DNA of 64,000 nucleotides from Oscillospiraceae bacterium (GCA_022483045.1 JAKVOA010000001.1:829750-893749), one strand, 5' to 3'. Shown: positions 7,745-17,197, counted from the first letter of the stretch. A program made the numbers and translations. The notes: generated by a model from the sequence alone, not told the origin.

Positions 7745-8857
7745 TTAGAAAAAGTAGACAACATTTGAAACAATCAGCGAGCAAATCAAAATCAAAGTCA
7801 GTAGCATGGTATTGACGCCGCCTTTTTCCTGGTAGTGAATGGTGGATTCACTTTCGTTTAGCGAAACAGACAGCACAGACTGTACCGTCTTGACGCAGTG
7901 CTTGCGGTACATTTTGTTTGCCATAAAGCCGATGACCAAGTGTGTGACAAAGATGCCAATTGAAAAAATTTCCGGCAAAAAGAAAAGGAGCTGCTGGTTA
8001 AATGGAAGTTCCAGCACTTTGCCGGCAATTTGGTACATCTGCTGCATGGACATAGAGCTTGCAGTCGAAATACCCAGGCTGCTCATCATACTTGTCAGCA
8101 GCGGGTTAGTAAAGCGCGCTGTTATAAATTGACTGATAACTTCTAAAGCAAGTATGATAACGGTAATAATGCTGCCAACCTTGTACAGCTTGCGGTACAG
8201 CAGCCAGCCGCCCCCCAAAAGCAGCGCAGCAAAGTTGAAGCGGCGCTTGTGATATTTAGAGGCATTGTAAAAGACCGGTAAATAATAGCTTGTGTTGCTT
8301 TGCACTACTTTTGCGAGCTCACTGGCTTTTGCACCGTCAATTTCTTCATCAGGTTTAATCCCTGCAAGCGGATCAAATACAAAGGGCATCTGCCCATAGG
8401 GCCAGCCGTTTGGCGGGGTTTGGCCATATGGGGACTGTCCATTGCTGCCGTAGGGAGGCTGCTGCCCATAAGGGACATTTTGCTGTCCGTTATTGTATGG
8501 CTGCCTTTGCTGCGGGCTGCCATAAGTGGGGGATTGCTGCCCATTGCCGTAAGGCTGTGTGTTGGTCGGCTGTGCCGACAGGGGTGCACCGCAGTGTTCG
8601 CAAAAAAGAGCACCCGGGGTATTGTCGTGCCCGCAGCGCGGGCAGCGCAGGCTGTCTGGCCCCGAAGCGTTCTGCTGGTCCTGCGGCGGCTGCCAGGCCT
8701 TGCCGGTGCCGTGCTGATCCTCATAAAGGCAGTGACCAACTTTTTGGTAGCATTCACGGTGGTAGGGGGCGCCGCAGTCCGGGCAGACAACAATGTCGTC
8801 TGTAGGAAGAAAGGGCTTGCCGCATACGGGGCATTTAATTCCGGTAAAGTCGGTCAT
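7745..8857 (-). CDS. RING-like/zinc-ribbon membrane protein (DUF2628-like)
   Basis: 370 residues from ATG 8857 with GGGAGGATAA upstream. Domain order: a prokaryotic RING-type finger (CPVCGKPF...CPDCGAPYHRECY, residues about 8-40), a second zinc ribbon (CPRCGH...CEHCGAPL, about 70-95), a Gln/Pro/Gly/Tyr-rich low-complexity linker (about 97-165), then a region with about four membrane helices resembling DUF2628. Both metal sites should be cytosolic. Function unknown; such proteins occur widely in Clostridia as single genes. Own promoter. The lack of strict neighbours gives no functional hint. Confidence 0.8.
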   Translation of the reverse strand: MTDFTGIKCPVCGKPFLPTDDIVVCPDCGAPYHRECYQKVGHCLYEDQHGTGKAWQPPQDQQNASGPDSLRCPRCGHDNTPGALFCEHCGAPLSAQPTNTQPYGNGQQSPTYGSPQQRQPYNNGQQNVPYGQQPPYGSNGQSPYGQTPPNGWPYGQMPFVFDPLAGIKPDEEIDGAKASELAKVVQSNTSYYLPVFYNASKYHKRRFNFAALLLGGGWLLYRKLYKVGSIITVIILALEVISQFITARFTNPLLTSMMSSLGISTASSMSMQQMYQIAGKVLELPFNQQLLFFLPEIFSIGIFVTHLVIGFMANKMYRKHCVKTVQSVLSVSLNESESTIHYQEKGGVNTMLLTLILICSLIVSNVVYFF

Positions 8858-8931
8858 AAGTTTATCCTCCCAGGTCAAGTTGAAAAAGTCTGGCGAATTG
8901 TGCAGTCCACATAAATAAATACATATTCTAT

Positions 8932-8960
8932 ATTGTATCGATTTTTTGTTTATACTGCAA
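8932..8960 (-). promoter_or_regulatory. Promoter for the RING/zinc-ribbon gene
   Basis: Minus strand TTGCAG (8960-8955), 17 bases, TACAAT (8937-8932). In the 378-base gap 8858-9235 I see only this promoter and the prfB promoter. Confidence 0.65.
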
Positions 8961-9080
8961 GTTCTTTATAGCAGAAGTTTTTACTTTGTTTACAAAATAC
9001 AGCCTTTTCGGTACTTTCTCAGCGGATAAACCCAAAAACTGCTGAATCGGGGCAGGCCATCTTTTACCGGCAGCAATTTC

Positions 9081-9109
9081 TTTACAATCGGTTATGAATA
9101 GCATATAAT
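9081..9109 (+). promoter_or_regulatory. Sigma-A promoter for prfB
   Basis: TTTACA (9081-9086), 17 bases, TATAAT (9104-9109); leader of about 120 bases. Confidence 0.8.
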
Positions 9110-9235
9110 AATACCATTACTGATTATGCGCGAAAACGTCACAGGCGCATGGCCTTTTTGTGAAAAGTCTATGAAGACCCGCCGCAGGGCTTTGCAAAAG
9201 ATAGAGGACACTTGAGAAAGTAGGATGTAACTTTT

Positions 9236-10369
9236 ATGCTGCAATATGAAGAACAGAAACAAAAACTGCAGGAAATGCTGCCGGCACTAAATGATCTGGA
9301 GGATGCGCTGGGCTTAAAGACCATGCGCAGCGAGATTGAGGAGCTGGACATGAAAGCAACCGAACCCGGCTTTTGGGACGATATGGAAAAGTCACAGAAA
9401 ATCCTGCAGCGCTCTGCACATTTAAAGGATAAAATCGGTGCATATGAAAAGTTGCGCAGCAAATGGGAAGATACCAAAGCGCTGTGTGAGCTGGCGGATG
9501 AGGAGGGAGACCTTTCCCTTCTGCCGGAAGCTGAGCAGAGTGTTAAAGAGATTGAGAGAAGCTTAGAGCAACAGCGCCTGCAGACACTGCTGACTGGCGA
9601 ATATGATGCCAAAAATGCGATTCTTACTTTTCATGCCGGCGCGGGCGGTACAGAAGCACAGGATTGGGCCGAAATGCTCTACCGCATGTACAACCGCTGG
9701 GGTGAGCGCCACAACTTTAATGTCAAGCTGCTGGATTACCTCGACGGCGAAGAGGCGGGCTTAAAAAGTGCCAGTATCTTAATTGAGGGTGAAAACGCCT
9801 ATGGCTTTTTAAAGGGTGAAAATGGTGTTCACCGTTTGGTGCGTGTTTCCCCGTTTGATGCTTCTGGCCGCCGTCATACTTCTTTTGCGTCGCTTGAGGT
9901 TATGCCGGAAATTGATGATACTGTAAAAGTGGAAATCGACCCAGCTGATATTAAAATGGATGTTTATCGTGCCAGCGGCGCTGGCGGGCAAAAGGTTAAC
10001 AAGACCAGCTCTGCTGTCCGCTTAACGCATATCCCGACCGGCATTGTAGTGGCCTGCCAGGTAGAGCGCAGCCAGTACCAAAACCGCGATGTTGCTATGC
10101 GTATGTTAAAAAGTAAGCTGATGGAAATAAAAGAGCGCGAGCATTTGGAAAAAATTGATGATATTAAAGGCGTGCAGAAAGAGATTTCCTGGGGCTCACA
10201 GATTCGCTCCTATGTCTTCATGCCGTACACAATGGTAAAAGACCACCGCACCGGCTATGAGACTGCCAATGTCAATGCGGTTATGGATGGCGATATTGAT
10301 GGCTTCATTAACGCCTACCTAAAAGCCCTCAGCCAAAACGCCCTGGGCAACTATATGTCAGATGACTGA
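9236..10369 (+). CDS. prfB: Peptide chain release factor 2
   Basis: Releases the finished peptide at UGA and UAA stop codons. 377 residues with the GGQ catalytic motif at 250-252 and the SPF stop-codon-reading tripeptide in VRVSPFDASGRRHTSF. The frame is open from ATG 9236 (AGGAT ten bases upstream) through the whole gene: the in-frame UGA and CUUUGAC slippery site that force a +1 frameshift in E. coli and B. subtilis prfB are absent, and the corresponding stretch reads ALGLK. Single gene with its own promoter and terminator. Confidence 0.97.
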   Translation: MLQYEEQKQKLQEMLPALNDLEDALGLKTMRSEIEELDMKATEPGFWDDMEKSQKILQRSAHLKDKIGAYEKLRSKWEDTKALCELADEEGDLSLLPEAEQSVKEIERSLEQQRLQTLLTGEYDAKNAILTFHAGAGGTEAQDWAEMLYRMYNRWGERHNFNVKLLDYLDGEEAGLKSASILIEGENAYGFLKGENGVHRLVRVSPFDASGRRHTSFASLEVMPEIDDTVKVEIDPADIKMDVYRASGAGGQKVNKTSSAVRLTHIPTGIVVACQVERSQYQNRDVAMRMLKSKLMEIKEREHLEKIDDIKGVQKEISWGSQIRSYVFMPYTMVKDHRTGYETANVNAVMDGDIDGFINAYLKALSQNALGNYMSDD

Positions 10370-10390
10370 TCAATACTAATAATAGATATA

Positions 10391-10428
10391 CTAAAAGGCC
10401 GCTGTCTGTAAAGACGGCGGCCTTTTAG
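10391..10428. terminator. Bidirectional terminator between prfB and dnaI
   Basis: CTAAAAGGCCGC pairs perfectly with GCGGCCTTTTAG around an inner TGTCT/AGACG stem; T-rich on both strands, serving the two convergent genes. Confidence 0.9.
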
Positions 10429-10440
10429 TCACAGTATATA

Positions 10441-11421
10441 TCAGAAGTTTTTGCGCCTTAATTGGCGCACGTCATTCCCACAGAAGGGAATGGAGGTGTA
10501 ACTGCCGATTACACGGGAAGAGAAGCGCTCAGTGTAGTATTCCATCAGTTCCTTCATAGAAAGGTTGGTACTGATAATAACCGGCTTTTCGGTCAGCTGG
10601 CGAGAATTGACAATATTATAAATGGCAGAAATCGTAAAGCTGCTGCGAAATTCCGTACCAAGGTCATCTAAAATCAGCAGGTCGCAGTTTAAAAGGCTCT
10701 GCATTGTATCGCCGCCGCTGCGTCCGAAGTGCTCGTCCTGCAGGCGGTTCAACAGGTTTTCGGCGGAACTGTAAACAACACCGTACCCGCGCTCAATCAC
10801 TCTGCCAGCAATCGCAAGGGAAAGGTGCGTTTTGCCAAGGCCAGTCTTGCCGTGTAGTAAAAGGCTTTCCGTAGTATGTGCATTAAAATTTTCGGCGTAT
10901 TTTCTGCAGTACAGAAAGACGCGCTCCATAATATCGCGCGGTGACGCGCCGTTTTGCATAGGTGTAGTTGGATAATAAGAAACATTAAAGCTGTCAAAGC
11001 TGCATAGGTGCAGCGGGGTATCAGCATTTAGGCGGCGCAGGGCTTCTTCTTTCAGCAACTCTTTCATGCAGGTGCACATACGGCCGTCTACACTGCCGCG
11101 GTCTTTGCACAAAGGGCAGTGGTACTGTGGTTCCAAGTCTTTTGCAGACATGCTCTGCCTTGCCAGCAGAGCATCAAGTTCAGCACGAAGCGCCTGGCTC
11201 TGCCGGCGCAGCTGCTCTAAATTCTGCCGTACATTGCCCCCGCGTACAACAGCTTTTGCGGCAGCACTGCCTGCGCGGCTCAGCGCCTGCTCTATTTCCT
11301 GCGCGCGCGGCTCTACCCGGTAAAAATCCGCACGACGGCGGTCGGCTTCCTGCTCAGCATGCAGGCGGCGCTTATTTAAGATTTCATAGGCGGTGTCATA
11401 TACACGCCGGTCATAGCCCAT
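10441..11421 (-). CDS. dnaI: Primosomal helicase loader (DnaI/DnaC-type AAA+ ATPase)
   Basis: Loads the replicative helicase onto DNA. 326 residues: a coiled-coil-rich N-terminus, a zinc motif (CPLCKDRG...MCTCM, about 101-120), then an AAA+ core with Walker A GKTGLGKTH, Walker B LLILDDLG, and the C-terminal arginine region FSSRVIGSYT. The N-terminal zinc domain matches Firmicute DnaI rather than the short E. coli DnaC. Its ATG shares one base with the stop of dnaD (TGATG), so the two are translationally coupled. Confidence 0.92.
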   Translation of the reverse strand: MGYDRRVYDTAYEILNKRRLHAEQEADRRRADFYRVEPRAQEIEQALSRAGSAAAKAVVRGGNVRQNLEQLRRQSQALRAELDALLARQSMSAKDLEPQYHCPLCKDRGSVDGRMCTCMKELLKEEALRRLNADTPLHLCSFDSFNVSYYPTTPMQNGASPRDIMERVFLYCRKYAENFNAHTTESLLLHGKTGLGKTHLSLAIAGRVIERGYGVVYSSAENLLNRLQDEHFGRSGGDTMQSLLNCDLLILDDLGTEFRSSFTISAIYNIVNSRQLTEKPVIISTNLSMKELMEYYTERFSSRVIGSYTSIPFCGNDVRQLRRKNF

Positions 11422-12428
11422 CAGCGGTTTCCTCCCGTAAATTTCAGCATACTGTCGCGTTCGTAAGCGTCCAGGTCAAAAGAGGGCTTTTCCTCTTCGC
11501 TGCGCGTCTGGCGGTGCCGGTCATTTTCTGCAGCGGCCTGCTCAGGGGCAGCAATCCCCTCACGGTGCCAACGCTCCAAAATTTTATTGATATAGCCGGC
11601 CCGGAAAGACCCGATTGCATCTACACAGCGGTCATAGGCAATTTTCAGCATGTCCGGGCTGAAATGCCATTGCAGCACCCAGCTGTCTGCATATTTCTTT
11701 TCACGCTCGGTGGGGGCGCGTTTCGGTAGCCCCATTGCTTTTTGTATGGTGCTCCATGCACGGTTCAGATTTGTCAGCTGCTGCAGGCGCTCTTCTGCCT
11801 GCACATGGGTCGTGATACCCTCATCGGCCCAGTTTAAAGCGACTTTTTCTATGTAGCGCATGTTCCCTTTTCCGCTGCTTGCAGCATACTGGATGAGCAT
11901 AATGATTACATCGACCGGCAGCCCGTAGTTGTCATGAATCAATAATAATGCACTCAGGTCAGAGGAGGAAAGCGTACGTCCCAAAATCTGTTCTGCGTCC
12001 AGCATCATGCAGTGCAGGGATTCATCTTCCTCTAAACGTTTACTTACGAAGACGGGATCCGGGCGTTCCGGCCGCGGCAGCGGAGGGAAAAGCTGCTTGG
12101 GCGGCTGCGAAACGACCGGTGCGGTTTCTTTTGCAGGCACCGGTGAAGGGGGAGACTGCGGCTGAGCCGGCGTTTCTTTTTGTGCTGCAGCGGAAAACTG
12201 CAGCACGCCGGTCTCCTGCCAGTAAGAGAGCGCATCGCGCGCATCTGCAGGTGAAACACCGAGTGCGTCCGCAAGCTCAGTGTCAGAAAAAGAAGCCCCG
12301 CCCTGCCGCAAAACCCACAGCAGGGCTTTTAGCTGCACACTGCCGGCAAGCTTTAGGTGGCGGTCTACCACGGCTGTCGGCACTGCAAAAACACTGCCCC
12401 AAATTCCGCTGTTTGTCATATACTGCAT
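11421..12428 (-). CDS. dnaD: DnaD-domain primosome protein
   Basis: Primosome assembly protein working with DnaI in replication initiation and restart. 335 residues from ATG 12428 (GGAGG seven bases upstream); an in-frame upstream extension to 12575 is not supported by a ribosome site. The N-terminal winged-helix region (about 15-80, LKALLWVLRQGGASFSDTELADALGV) is followed by a Pro/Gln-rich linker and two DnaD-type C-terminal domains (about 140-300), each with the YIEKVALNW or YINKILERW signature. It pairs with dnaI in one operon, the common clostridial arrangement. Confidence 0.9.
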   Translation of the reverse strand: MQYMTNSGIWGSVFAVPTAVVDRHLKLAGSVQLKALLWVLRQGGASFSDTELADALGVSPADARDALSYWQETGVLQFSAAAQKETPAQPQSPPSPVPAKETAPVVSQPPKQLFPPLPRPERPDPVFVSKRLEEDESLHCMMLDAEQILGRTLSSSDLSALLLIHDNYGLPVDVIIMLIQYAASSGKGNMRYIEKVALNWADEGITTHVQAEERLQQLTNLNRAWSTIQKAMGLPKRAPTEREKKYADSWVLQWHFSPDMLKIAYDRCVDAIGSFRAGYINKILERWHREGIAAPEQAAAENDRHRQTRSEEEKPSFDLDAYERDSMLKFTGGNR

Positions 12429-12474
12429 GAAGAAACCTCCGATATAGAATCCATAAAAACTCTTTATAAGCAAT

Positions 12475-12503
12475 ATTATAGCATTGCAAAGGACCAAATA
12501 CAA
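12475..12503 (-). promoter_or_regulatory. Sigma-A promoter of dnaD-dnaI
   Basis: Minus strand TTGTAT (12503-12498), 17 bases, TATAAT (12480-12475). Confidence 0.65.
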
Positions 12504-12686
12504 CAAAGAGCGACAGCCTCCTTTTTCCCCGCAAAGCCTATCTATATCTGCAAAAATCCGCAAAAAAGGAACCAATCAGTAAAACTGCAAAGAAAAAATG
12601 AAAATTATGTTCCCTTTTCTCCTAAAATGGTTCTTTCCTTTTTCTTGAAAAGAGATTATAATACTGAATGCGTAAATTGAGGTTTG

Positions 12687-12713
12687 CACAAAAGGCAGCG
12701 CCGCCTTTTTGTG
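12687..12713 (+). promoter_or_regulatory. Terminator-like hairpin in the antiporter leader
   Basis: CACAAAAGGC pairs with GCCTTTTTGTG (one bulged T) between a TATAAT at 12656-12661 and the ribosome site at 12747. It looks like an attenuator, since no gene ends just upstream on this strand. Confidence 0.45.
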
Positions 12714-12760
12714 GGCCTTATCTTTTACTGCTTTTATTGGATTTCTAAGGAGGAATCTGG

Positions 12761-13981
12761 ATGACCAACTACAATTTTCTGTTGGATATCGCGTTGATTT
12801 TACTTTCGACAAAGTTCTTAGGGCTGGTAACCCGTAAGATCCGTATGCCGCAGGTTGTTGGTGCTTTGCTGGCAGGCTTGGTCCTTGGCCCTGTCCTTCA
12901 CGCCATCACCAAAACGGTTTACATGACAGAGACAGATTTTTTGTCCCAGTTAAGTGAAATCGGTGTTATTACACTGATGTTTACCGCTGGTGTAGAAACC
13001 GATCTGAAAGAAATGAAAAAAGCTGGCAAAGCCTGCTTTGTCATTGCACTCATCGGTGTTCTAGTGCCGTTGTTTGCCGGATTTGGGCTGGCCTGTGTCT
13101 TTAATACACAGCCCAATGACGCAAAAGCTTCGCTTTTCCTGCAGAATTGGGCCATCGGTGTTGTGTTGACAGCGACCAGCGTCAGCATTACCGTTGAAAC
13201 CCTGAAAGAACTCGGCAAGCTGAGTACCCGCGCCGGCAGTGCTATTTTGGGCGCGGCTGTCATTGATGATGTACTCGGGATTATCTGCTTGACACTTATC
13301 ACTTCTATGGCAGATGCTTCTGTAAATATTGGCGTCACCATGCTGAAGATTGTCGCGTTCCTTGTCCTGGCAGTTGTGATTGGTATACTCTTCAACAAGC
13401 TCTTTGAAAAGTATCAGGAGCGGTTTAACCGCGATATGCGCCGCTTTGTCATCATCGCCTTTGCGGTCTGCCTGATCTTCTCTTACTGTGCAGAAAAATT
13501 CTTTGGCGTTGCAGATATCACTGGTGCCTACATTGCAGGCATGATGATCAGCAATACCCAGCGTGCAAAGTATATTTCCGCAAGATTTGAAACAATCAAC
13601 TATGCATTCCTTTCTCCAATTTTCTTTGCAAGTGTTGGCTTAAAGGTATCGCTGCCAAACATGTCAGCATCTCTGCTGCTCTTTGCAGTCCTTCTGGCGA
13701 TTGTTGCAATTCTGTCCAAGGTCGTTGGCTGCGGTTTAGGCGCAAAGATATGTGGTCTTACCAATCGTGAGTCTGTTCAGGTTGGCATGGGCATGATCTC
13801 TAGAGGTGAAGTTGCACTGATTGTAGCTTCCAAGTGCGCAACTTTGGGCCTGATGAGCAAGACAATTTTTGGGCCGGTCATCATTGTAGTTATCGTTACT
13901 ACCATTGTTTCGCCAATTCTCTTAAAGCTCAGTTTTAAAGATAAAAAGTCAGACCCTGAGAAAAAGCAAATCACAGCCTAA
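12761..13981 (+). CDS. CPA2-family cation/proton antiporter
   Basis: Membrane Na+ or K+/H+ exchanger of the KefB/GerN/NapA type, 406 residues with about 11-13 hydrophobic helices. The family signature VIDDVLG (two adjacent Asp, about residue 169-170) that carries protons is present, as are GALLAGLVLGP near the N-terminus and MISRGEVALIVA near the C-terminus. No C-terminal RCK/TrkA-N domain is attached, so it is not a full Kef channel. Start after TAAGGAGG. Role in ion and pH balance is inferred; GerN-like roles in germination are possible but not shown here. Confidence 0.88.
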   Translation: MTNYNFLLDIALILLSTKFLGLVTRKIRMPQVVGALLAGLVLGPVLHAITKTVYMTETDFLSQLSEIGVITLMFTAGVETDLKEMKKAGKACFVIALIGVLVPLFAGFGLACVFNTQPNDAKASLFLQNWAIGVVLTATSVSITVETLKELGKLSTRAGSAILGAAVIDDVLGIICLTLITSMADASVNIGVTMLKIVAFLVLAVVIGILFNKLFEKYQERFNRDMRRFVIIAFAVCLIFSYCAEKFFGVADITGAYIAGMMISNTQRAKYISARFETINYAFLSPIFFASVGLKVSLPNMSASLLLFAVLLAIVAILSKVVGCGLGAKICGLTNRESVQVGMGMISRGEVALIVASKCATLGLMSKTIFGPVIIVVIVTTIVSPILLKLSFKDKKSDPEKKQITA

Positions 13982-14051
13982 TCGAGTCTGTTCCATATCG
14001 GCGCTGCTAGCATGGCTGTAAGAGAATCTTTGCATAGAATGCAAAAAGTTG

Positions 14052-14080
14052 TTGACAAATGCAAACTGGTGTAGTATGAT
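14052..14080 (+). promoter_or_regulatory. Consensus promoter of tRNA-Gly
   Basis: TTGACA (14052-14057), 17 bases, TATGAT (14075-14080), 17 bases before the tRNA. Confidence 0.9.
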
Positions 14081-14097
14081 ATCTCTTGCAGTCGAGT

Positions 14098-14173
14098 GCG
14101 AACGTAGCTCATCTGGTAGAGCGCCACCTTGCCAAGGTGGAGGTAGCGAGTTCGAGCCTCGTCGTTCGCTCCA
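14098..14173 (+). tRNA. tRNA-Gly (anticodon GCC)
   Basis: 76 nt. Acceptor stem GCGAACG/CGTTCGC, T discriminator and encoded CCA; D loop AGCTCATCTGGTAGAGC; anticodon stem CCACC/GGTGG with loop TTGCCAA giving GCC; T arm GCGAGTTCGAGCCTCGT. Own promoter and terminator. Confidence 0.98.
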
Positions 14174-14179
14174 AGTTTT

Positions 14180-14215
14180 AGCCGCGTATCTGTTTTGGTA
14201 CGCGGCTTCTTTTTG
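14180..14215 (+). terminator. Terminator of tRNA-Gly
   Basis: Nine-base stem AGCCGCGTA/TACGCGGCT, then TCTTTTT. Confidence 0.9.
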
Positions 14216-14219
14216 CCCG

Positions 14220-14248
14220 TTTTCATTTGCTGCGAAGTGTGCTATAAT
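14220..14248 (+). promoter_or_regulatory. Promoter of typA
   Basis: TTTTCA (14220-14225), 17 bases, TATAAT (14243-14248); starts just behind the tRNA terminator. Confidence 0.6.
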
Positions 14249-14362
14249 AGTTTCGTTTGCGGGAAATGTAATATCCGGGCTTTTCGGGTGCTTTTCTGCA
14301 ATCTTTACTGTCCGCCGCAAAACAGAGCGCAGGCAGATACAAAGTAAAATGAGGTATGACTA

Positions 14363-16186
14363 ATGGATACAAGAAATGACATTCGCAATGTTGCAATTAT
14401 CGCCCATGTTGACCACGGCAAAACAACCCTGGTCGACCAGTTGCTGCGGCAGAGCGGTGTTTTTCGAAGCAACGAGGAAGTACAGGACCGCGTAATGGAC
14501 AGCAACGCCATCGAAAGAGAGCGCGGCATTACAATCCTTTCCAAAAACACAGCAGTCATGTACAATGGTGTAAAAATCAACATTGTCGACACTCCCGGCC
14601 ATGCGGATTTCGGCGGCGAAGTAGAGCGTATTCTGATGATGGTCGATGGCGTTTTGCTTTTGGTCGATGCTTTTGAGGGCTGCATGCCGCAGACACGCTT
14701 TGTTTTGAAAAAAGCGCTGGCACTCGGCAAAAAGCCTGTGGTGGTTATCAACAAGATTGACCGCCCCGGCGCGCGTCCTAAAGAAGTCGTAGATGAAGTA
14801 CTCGATCTGTTCATTGAGCTCGGCGCAAATGATGATCAGCTTGATTTCCCAGTTGTCTATGCTTCTGCCCGTGACGGCTATGCCATGAACGACCCTAAAG
14901 AAAAGGGTACAGACATGAAGCCGTTGTTTGATGCGATTTTGAAATATATTCCTGCACCGCACGGCGACCTGAGCGGCCCGACACAGGTGCTATTTAGCAA
15001 TATTGATTATGATGACTATGTGGGCCGCATTGGCATTGGCCGTGTAGAGCGCGGAGAAGTGCATCTTGGCGAAATGCTGACCCTGTGCCACCGCGACGGA
15101 ACAACGCATACAGAACGTGTGACAAAGCTCTATCAGTTTGAGGGCCTTAAGCGTATAGAGTGTGAAAGCGCAAAAATGGGTGATTTGGTCGCCGTCTCCG
15201 GTATGCCTGACTTAAATATCGGCGAAACTGCATGTAATCCCGACCACCTTGAGCCGCTGCCGTTTGTCAAGATTGATGAGCCCACTGTTTCTATGATGTT
15301 CATGGTCAACAACAGCCCCTTTGCCGGCCGTGAGGGCAAATTTGTCACTTCCCGCAATCTGCGTGACCGCCTTAAGCGTGAGATAGAAACCAACGTTGCA
15401 CTGCGTGTGGAAGAAACCGACTCTGCAGATACCTTTAAGGTTTCCGGCCGCGGCGAGCTGCATCTGTCAATTTTAATTGAAGAACTGCGCCGCGAAGGTT
15501 ATGAGTTTCAGGTTTCCAGCCCGACAGTTATTTACAAGCAGATTGACGGTAAGCGCTGTGAGCCTATTGAACTGCTGATGATTGAGGTGCCCGATAATTA
15601 CGTTGGCCCGGTTATGGAAAAGCTTGGCTCCCGCAAGGCAGAACTTGTCAATATGGGCACCCGCGATACGGGCATGACACACCTGGAGTTCCGTATTCCG
15701 GCGCGTGGCTTGATGGGTTATCGCCAGGAGTTCCTGACGGATACCAACGGCAATGGCATTATGAATAATATCTTTGACAGCTACCAGCCGTACAAGGGTG
15801 AAATCATTGTCCGCAACACCGGTAGCTTGGTTGCTTTTGAAACCGGTGAAGCCACTGGCTATGGCCTTTGGTATGCACAGGACCGCGGCCGTCTCTTTAT
15901 CGGGCCTGGTGTTGAGGTGTACGAGGGCATGATTGTCGGTGAAAATCCGAAACATGAAGATATTGCCGTCAACGTTTGCAAGAAAAAACATGTTACCAAT
16001 ACCCGTGCAGCTGGCTCTGACGAGGCAGTGAAACTGACCCCGCCGAGTGACATGAGCCTTGAGCAGTGCCTGGAGTTCATTCAGGAAGACGAGCTGCTTG
16101 AAGTTACGCCGAAGTCTTTGCGTATGCGCAAAAGAATTCTGAATAAGGAACAGCGCATGAAAAAACAAATGGGCAAAAATAAATAA
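14363..16186 (+). CDS. typA: Ribosome-associated translational GTPase TypA/BipA
   Basis: EF-G-like GTPase that binds the 70S ribosome and supports subunit assembly and stress or cold growth. 607 residues, full length. G1 AHVDHGKT, switch-2 [16 protein letters not shown] and the BipA C-terminal region with [20 protein letters not shown] and [11 protein letters not shown] are all present. GAGG eight bases before the ATG. Followed after 21 bases by an exonuclease gene, probably on the same transcript. Confidence 0.97.
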   Translation: MDTRNDIRNVAIIAHVDHGKTTLVDQLLRQSGVFRSNEEVQDRVMDSNAIERERGITILSKNTAVMYNGVKINIVDTPGHADFGGEVERILMMVDGVLLLVDAFEGCMPQTRFVLKKALALGKKPVVVINKIDRPGARPKEVVDEVLDLFIELGANDDQLDFPVVYASARDGYAMNDPKEKGTDMKPLFDAILKYIPAPHGDLSGPTQVLFSNIDYDDYVGRIGIGRVERGEVHLGEMLTLCHRDGTTHTERVTKLYQFEGLKRIECESAKMGDLVAVSGMPDLNIGETACNPDHLEPLPFVKIDEPTVSMMFMVNNSPFAGREGKFVTSRNLRDRLKREIETNVALRVEETDSADTFKVSGRGELHLSILIEELRREGYEFQVSSPTVIYKQIDGKRCEPIELLMIEVPDNYVGPVMEKLGSRKAELVNMGTRDTGMTHLEFRIPARGLMGYRQEFLTDTNGNGIMNNIFDSYQPYKGEIIVRNTGSLVAFETGEATGYGLWYAQDRGRLFIGPGVEVYEGMIVGENPKHEDIAVNVCKKKHVTNTRAAGSDEAVKLTPPSDMSLEQCLEFIQEDELLEVTPKSLRMRKRILNKEQRMKKQMGKNK

Positions 16187-16207
16187 GCCCGCGCAAAAGG
16201 AATAGAT

Positions 16208-17089
16208 ATGAAACCAATCGTCATTTTAGACCTGGAGTGGAACGGCACCTACAGCAGGCGACTGAAAGGCTTCATCAATGAGATTATCGAATTCGGCGCA
16301 GTCAAAGTTGACAGCAGTTTGCAGATACAGGATACCTTTTCTATGCTGGTACGGCCGCAGGTGGGCAAAAAAATCAGCGGGAAAATTGCGACACTCACTA
16401 GCATTACCGACGAAGAGCTGGAGCACGGGGGGCCGTTTATGCGGGTTGTCAGTCTTTTCCGCCGCTGGGCGGGCGACTGCCTTCTCATGACATGGGGAAC
16501 TTCCGATATTTTGGCCCTGATTGAAAACTGCCGCTATTTCAGCGGTTCGGGGCACATTCCGTTTCTGCAAGAGTATGCTGACCTGCAGGCGTACTGCGAA
16601 TCCTGCCTTTCTTATAAAAAGGGACAGCAGATTGGGCTGTCCACTGCGGCACAGATGCTGGGTATAGATGAAGAACCATACGACCATCACCGTGCGCTGG
16701 ATGACAGCCTGCTCTCCCTGCAGTGCCTGCAAAAGCTCTACAAAAGAGACCGCTTAAAACCTTTTGTACAGAATGCCCTTACAAAAGAATTTTATGACCG
16801 CATGGAATTTCGTACGGTTATTTTGTGCGATATTGAAAACCCAATGCTGAAAAATGCGGATTTAACGTTCAAGTGCCCTTTCTGTGGCAATACAGCCAAG
16901 AAAAAAACAGACTGGGTCCTGCATAACAAAAGTTTTCACGCCGTTTTTGCCTGCCCTTCCTGCGGAAAAGACTTTGGCGGTCGGGTACAGTTTAAGCTGA
17001 AGTATGAGGGCCTTTCTGTACGGAAAACAGCCCGTGCGCTGCTTCCCCCGAAACCGCCGGAAGATAAGGCTGAGGAGCCGCCTGTATAA
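16208..17089 (+). CDS. DEDDh 3'-5' exonuclease with C-terminal zinc ribbon
   Basis: 293 residues. The N-terminal exonuclease domain (about 1-180) has the acidic set ILDLEWNG (Exo I), an Exo II Asp in WGTSDILAL, and Exo III HHRALDDSL with the His that defines DEDDh enzymes such as KapD/ERI-1-like nucleases. The C-terminal 80 residues carry a CPFC...CPSC zinc ribbon. AAAGGAAT precedes the ATG. Substrate (RNA or DNA) cannot be told from sequence. Adjacent to typA and ahead of a strong terminator, so it likely ends the typA transcript. Confidence 0.82.
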   Translation: MKPIVILDLEWNGTYSRRLKGFINEIIEFGAVKVDSSLQIQDTFSMLVRPQVGKKISGKIATLTSITDEELEHGGPFMRVVSLFRRWAGDCLLMTWGTSDILALIENCRYFSGSGHIPFLQEYADLQAYCESCLSYKKGQQIGLSTAAQMLGIDEEPYDHHRALDDSLLSLQCLQKLYKRDRLKPFVQNALTKEFYDRMEFRTVILCDIENPMLKNADLTFKCPFCGNTAKKKTDWVLHNKSFHAVFACPSCGKDFGGRVQFKLKYEGLSVRKTARALLPPKPPEDKAEEPPV

Positions 17090-17103
17090 CAGCAAAATTT
17101 TTT

Positions 17104-17133
17104 GCAAAAGCTGCCTGCGGGCAGCTTTTTTGC
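17104..17133 (+). terminator. Terminator after the exonuclease gene
   Basis: GCAAAAGCTGCC / GGCAGCTTTTTTGC around a TGCG loop with a T6 run. Confidence 0.9.
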
Positions 17134-17137
17134 TGTC

Positions 17138-17166
17138 TTGCTTTTTAAAATACAGAATGTTACACT
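17138..17166 (+). promoter_or_regulatory. Promoter of the pgeF unit
   Basis: TTGCTT (17138-17143), 17 bases, TACACT (17161-17166), starting five bases after the preceding terminator. Confidence 0.55.
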
Positions 17167-17197
17167 AAAAAGAAAAAATTTGCTTTCGGAGGAAACC

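Noticed and set aside
13949-14363. Open frames on both strands across tRNA-Gly
   Set aside because: They cross the tRNA, its promoter and terminator; no ribosome site.
15473-16168. 231-codon open frame antisense to typA
   Set aside because: Shadow of a conserved gene; no start signals.
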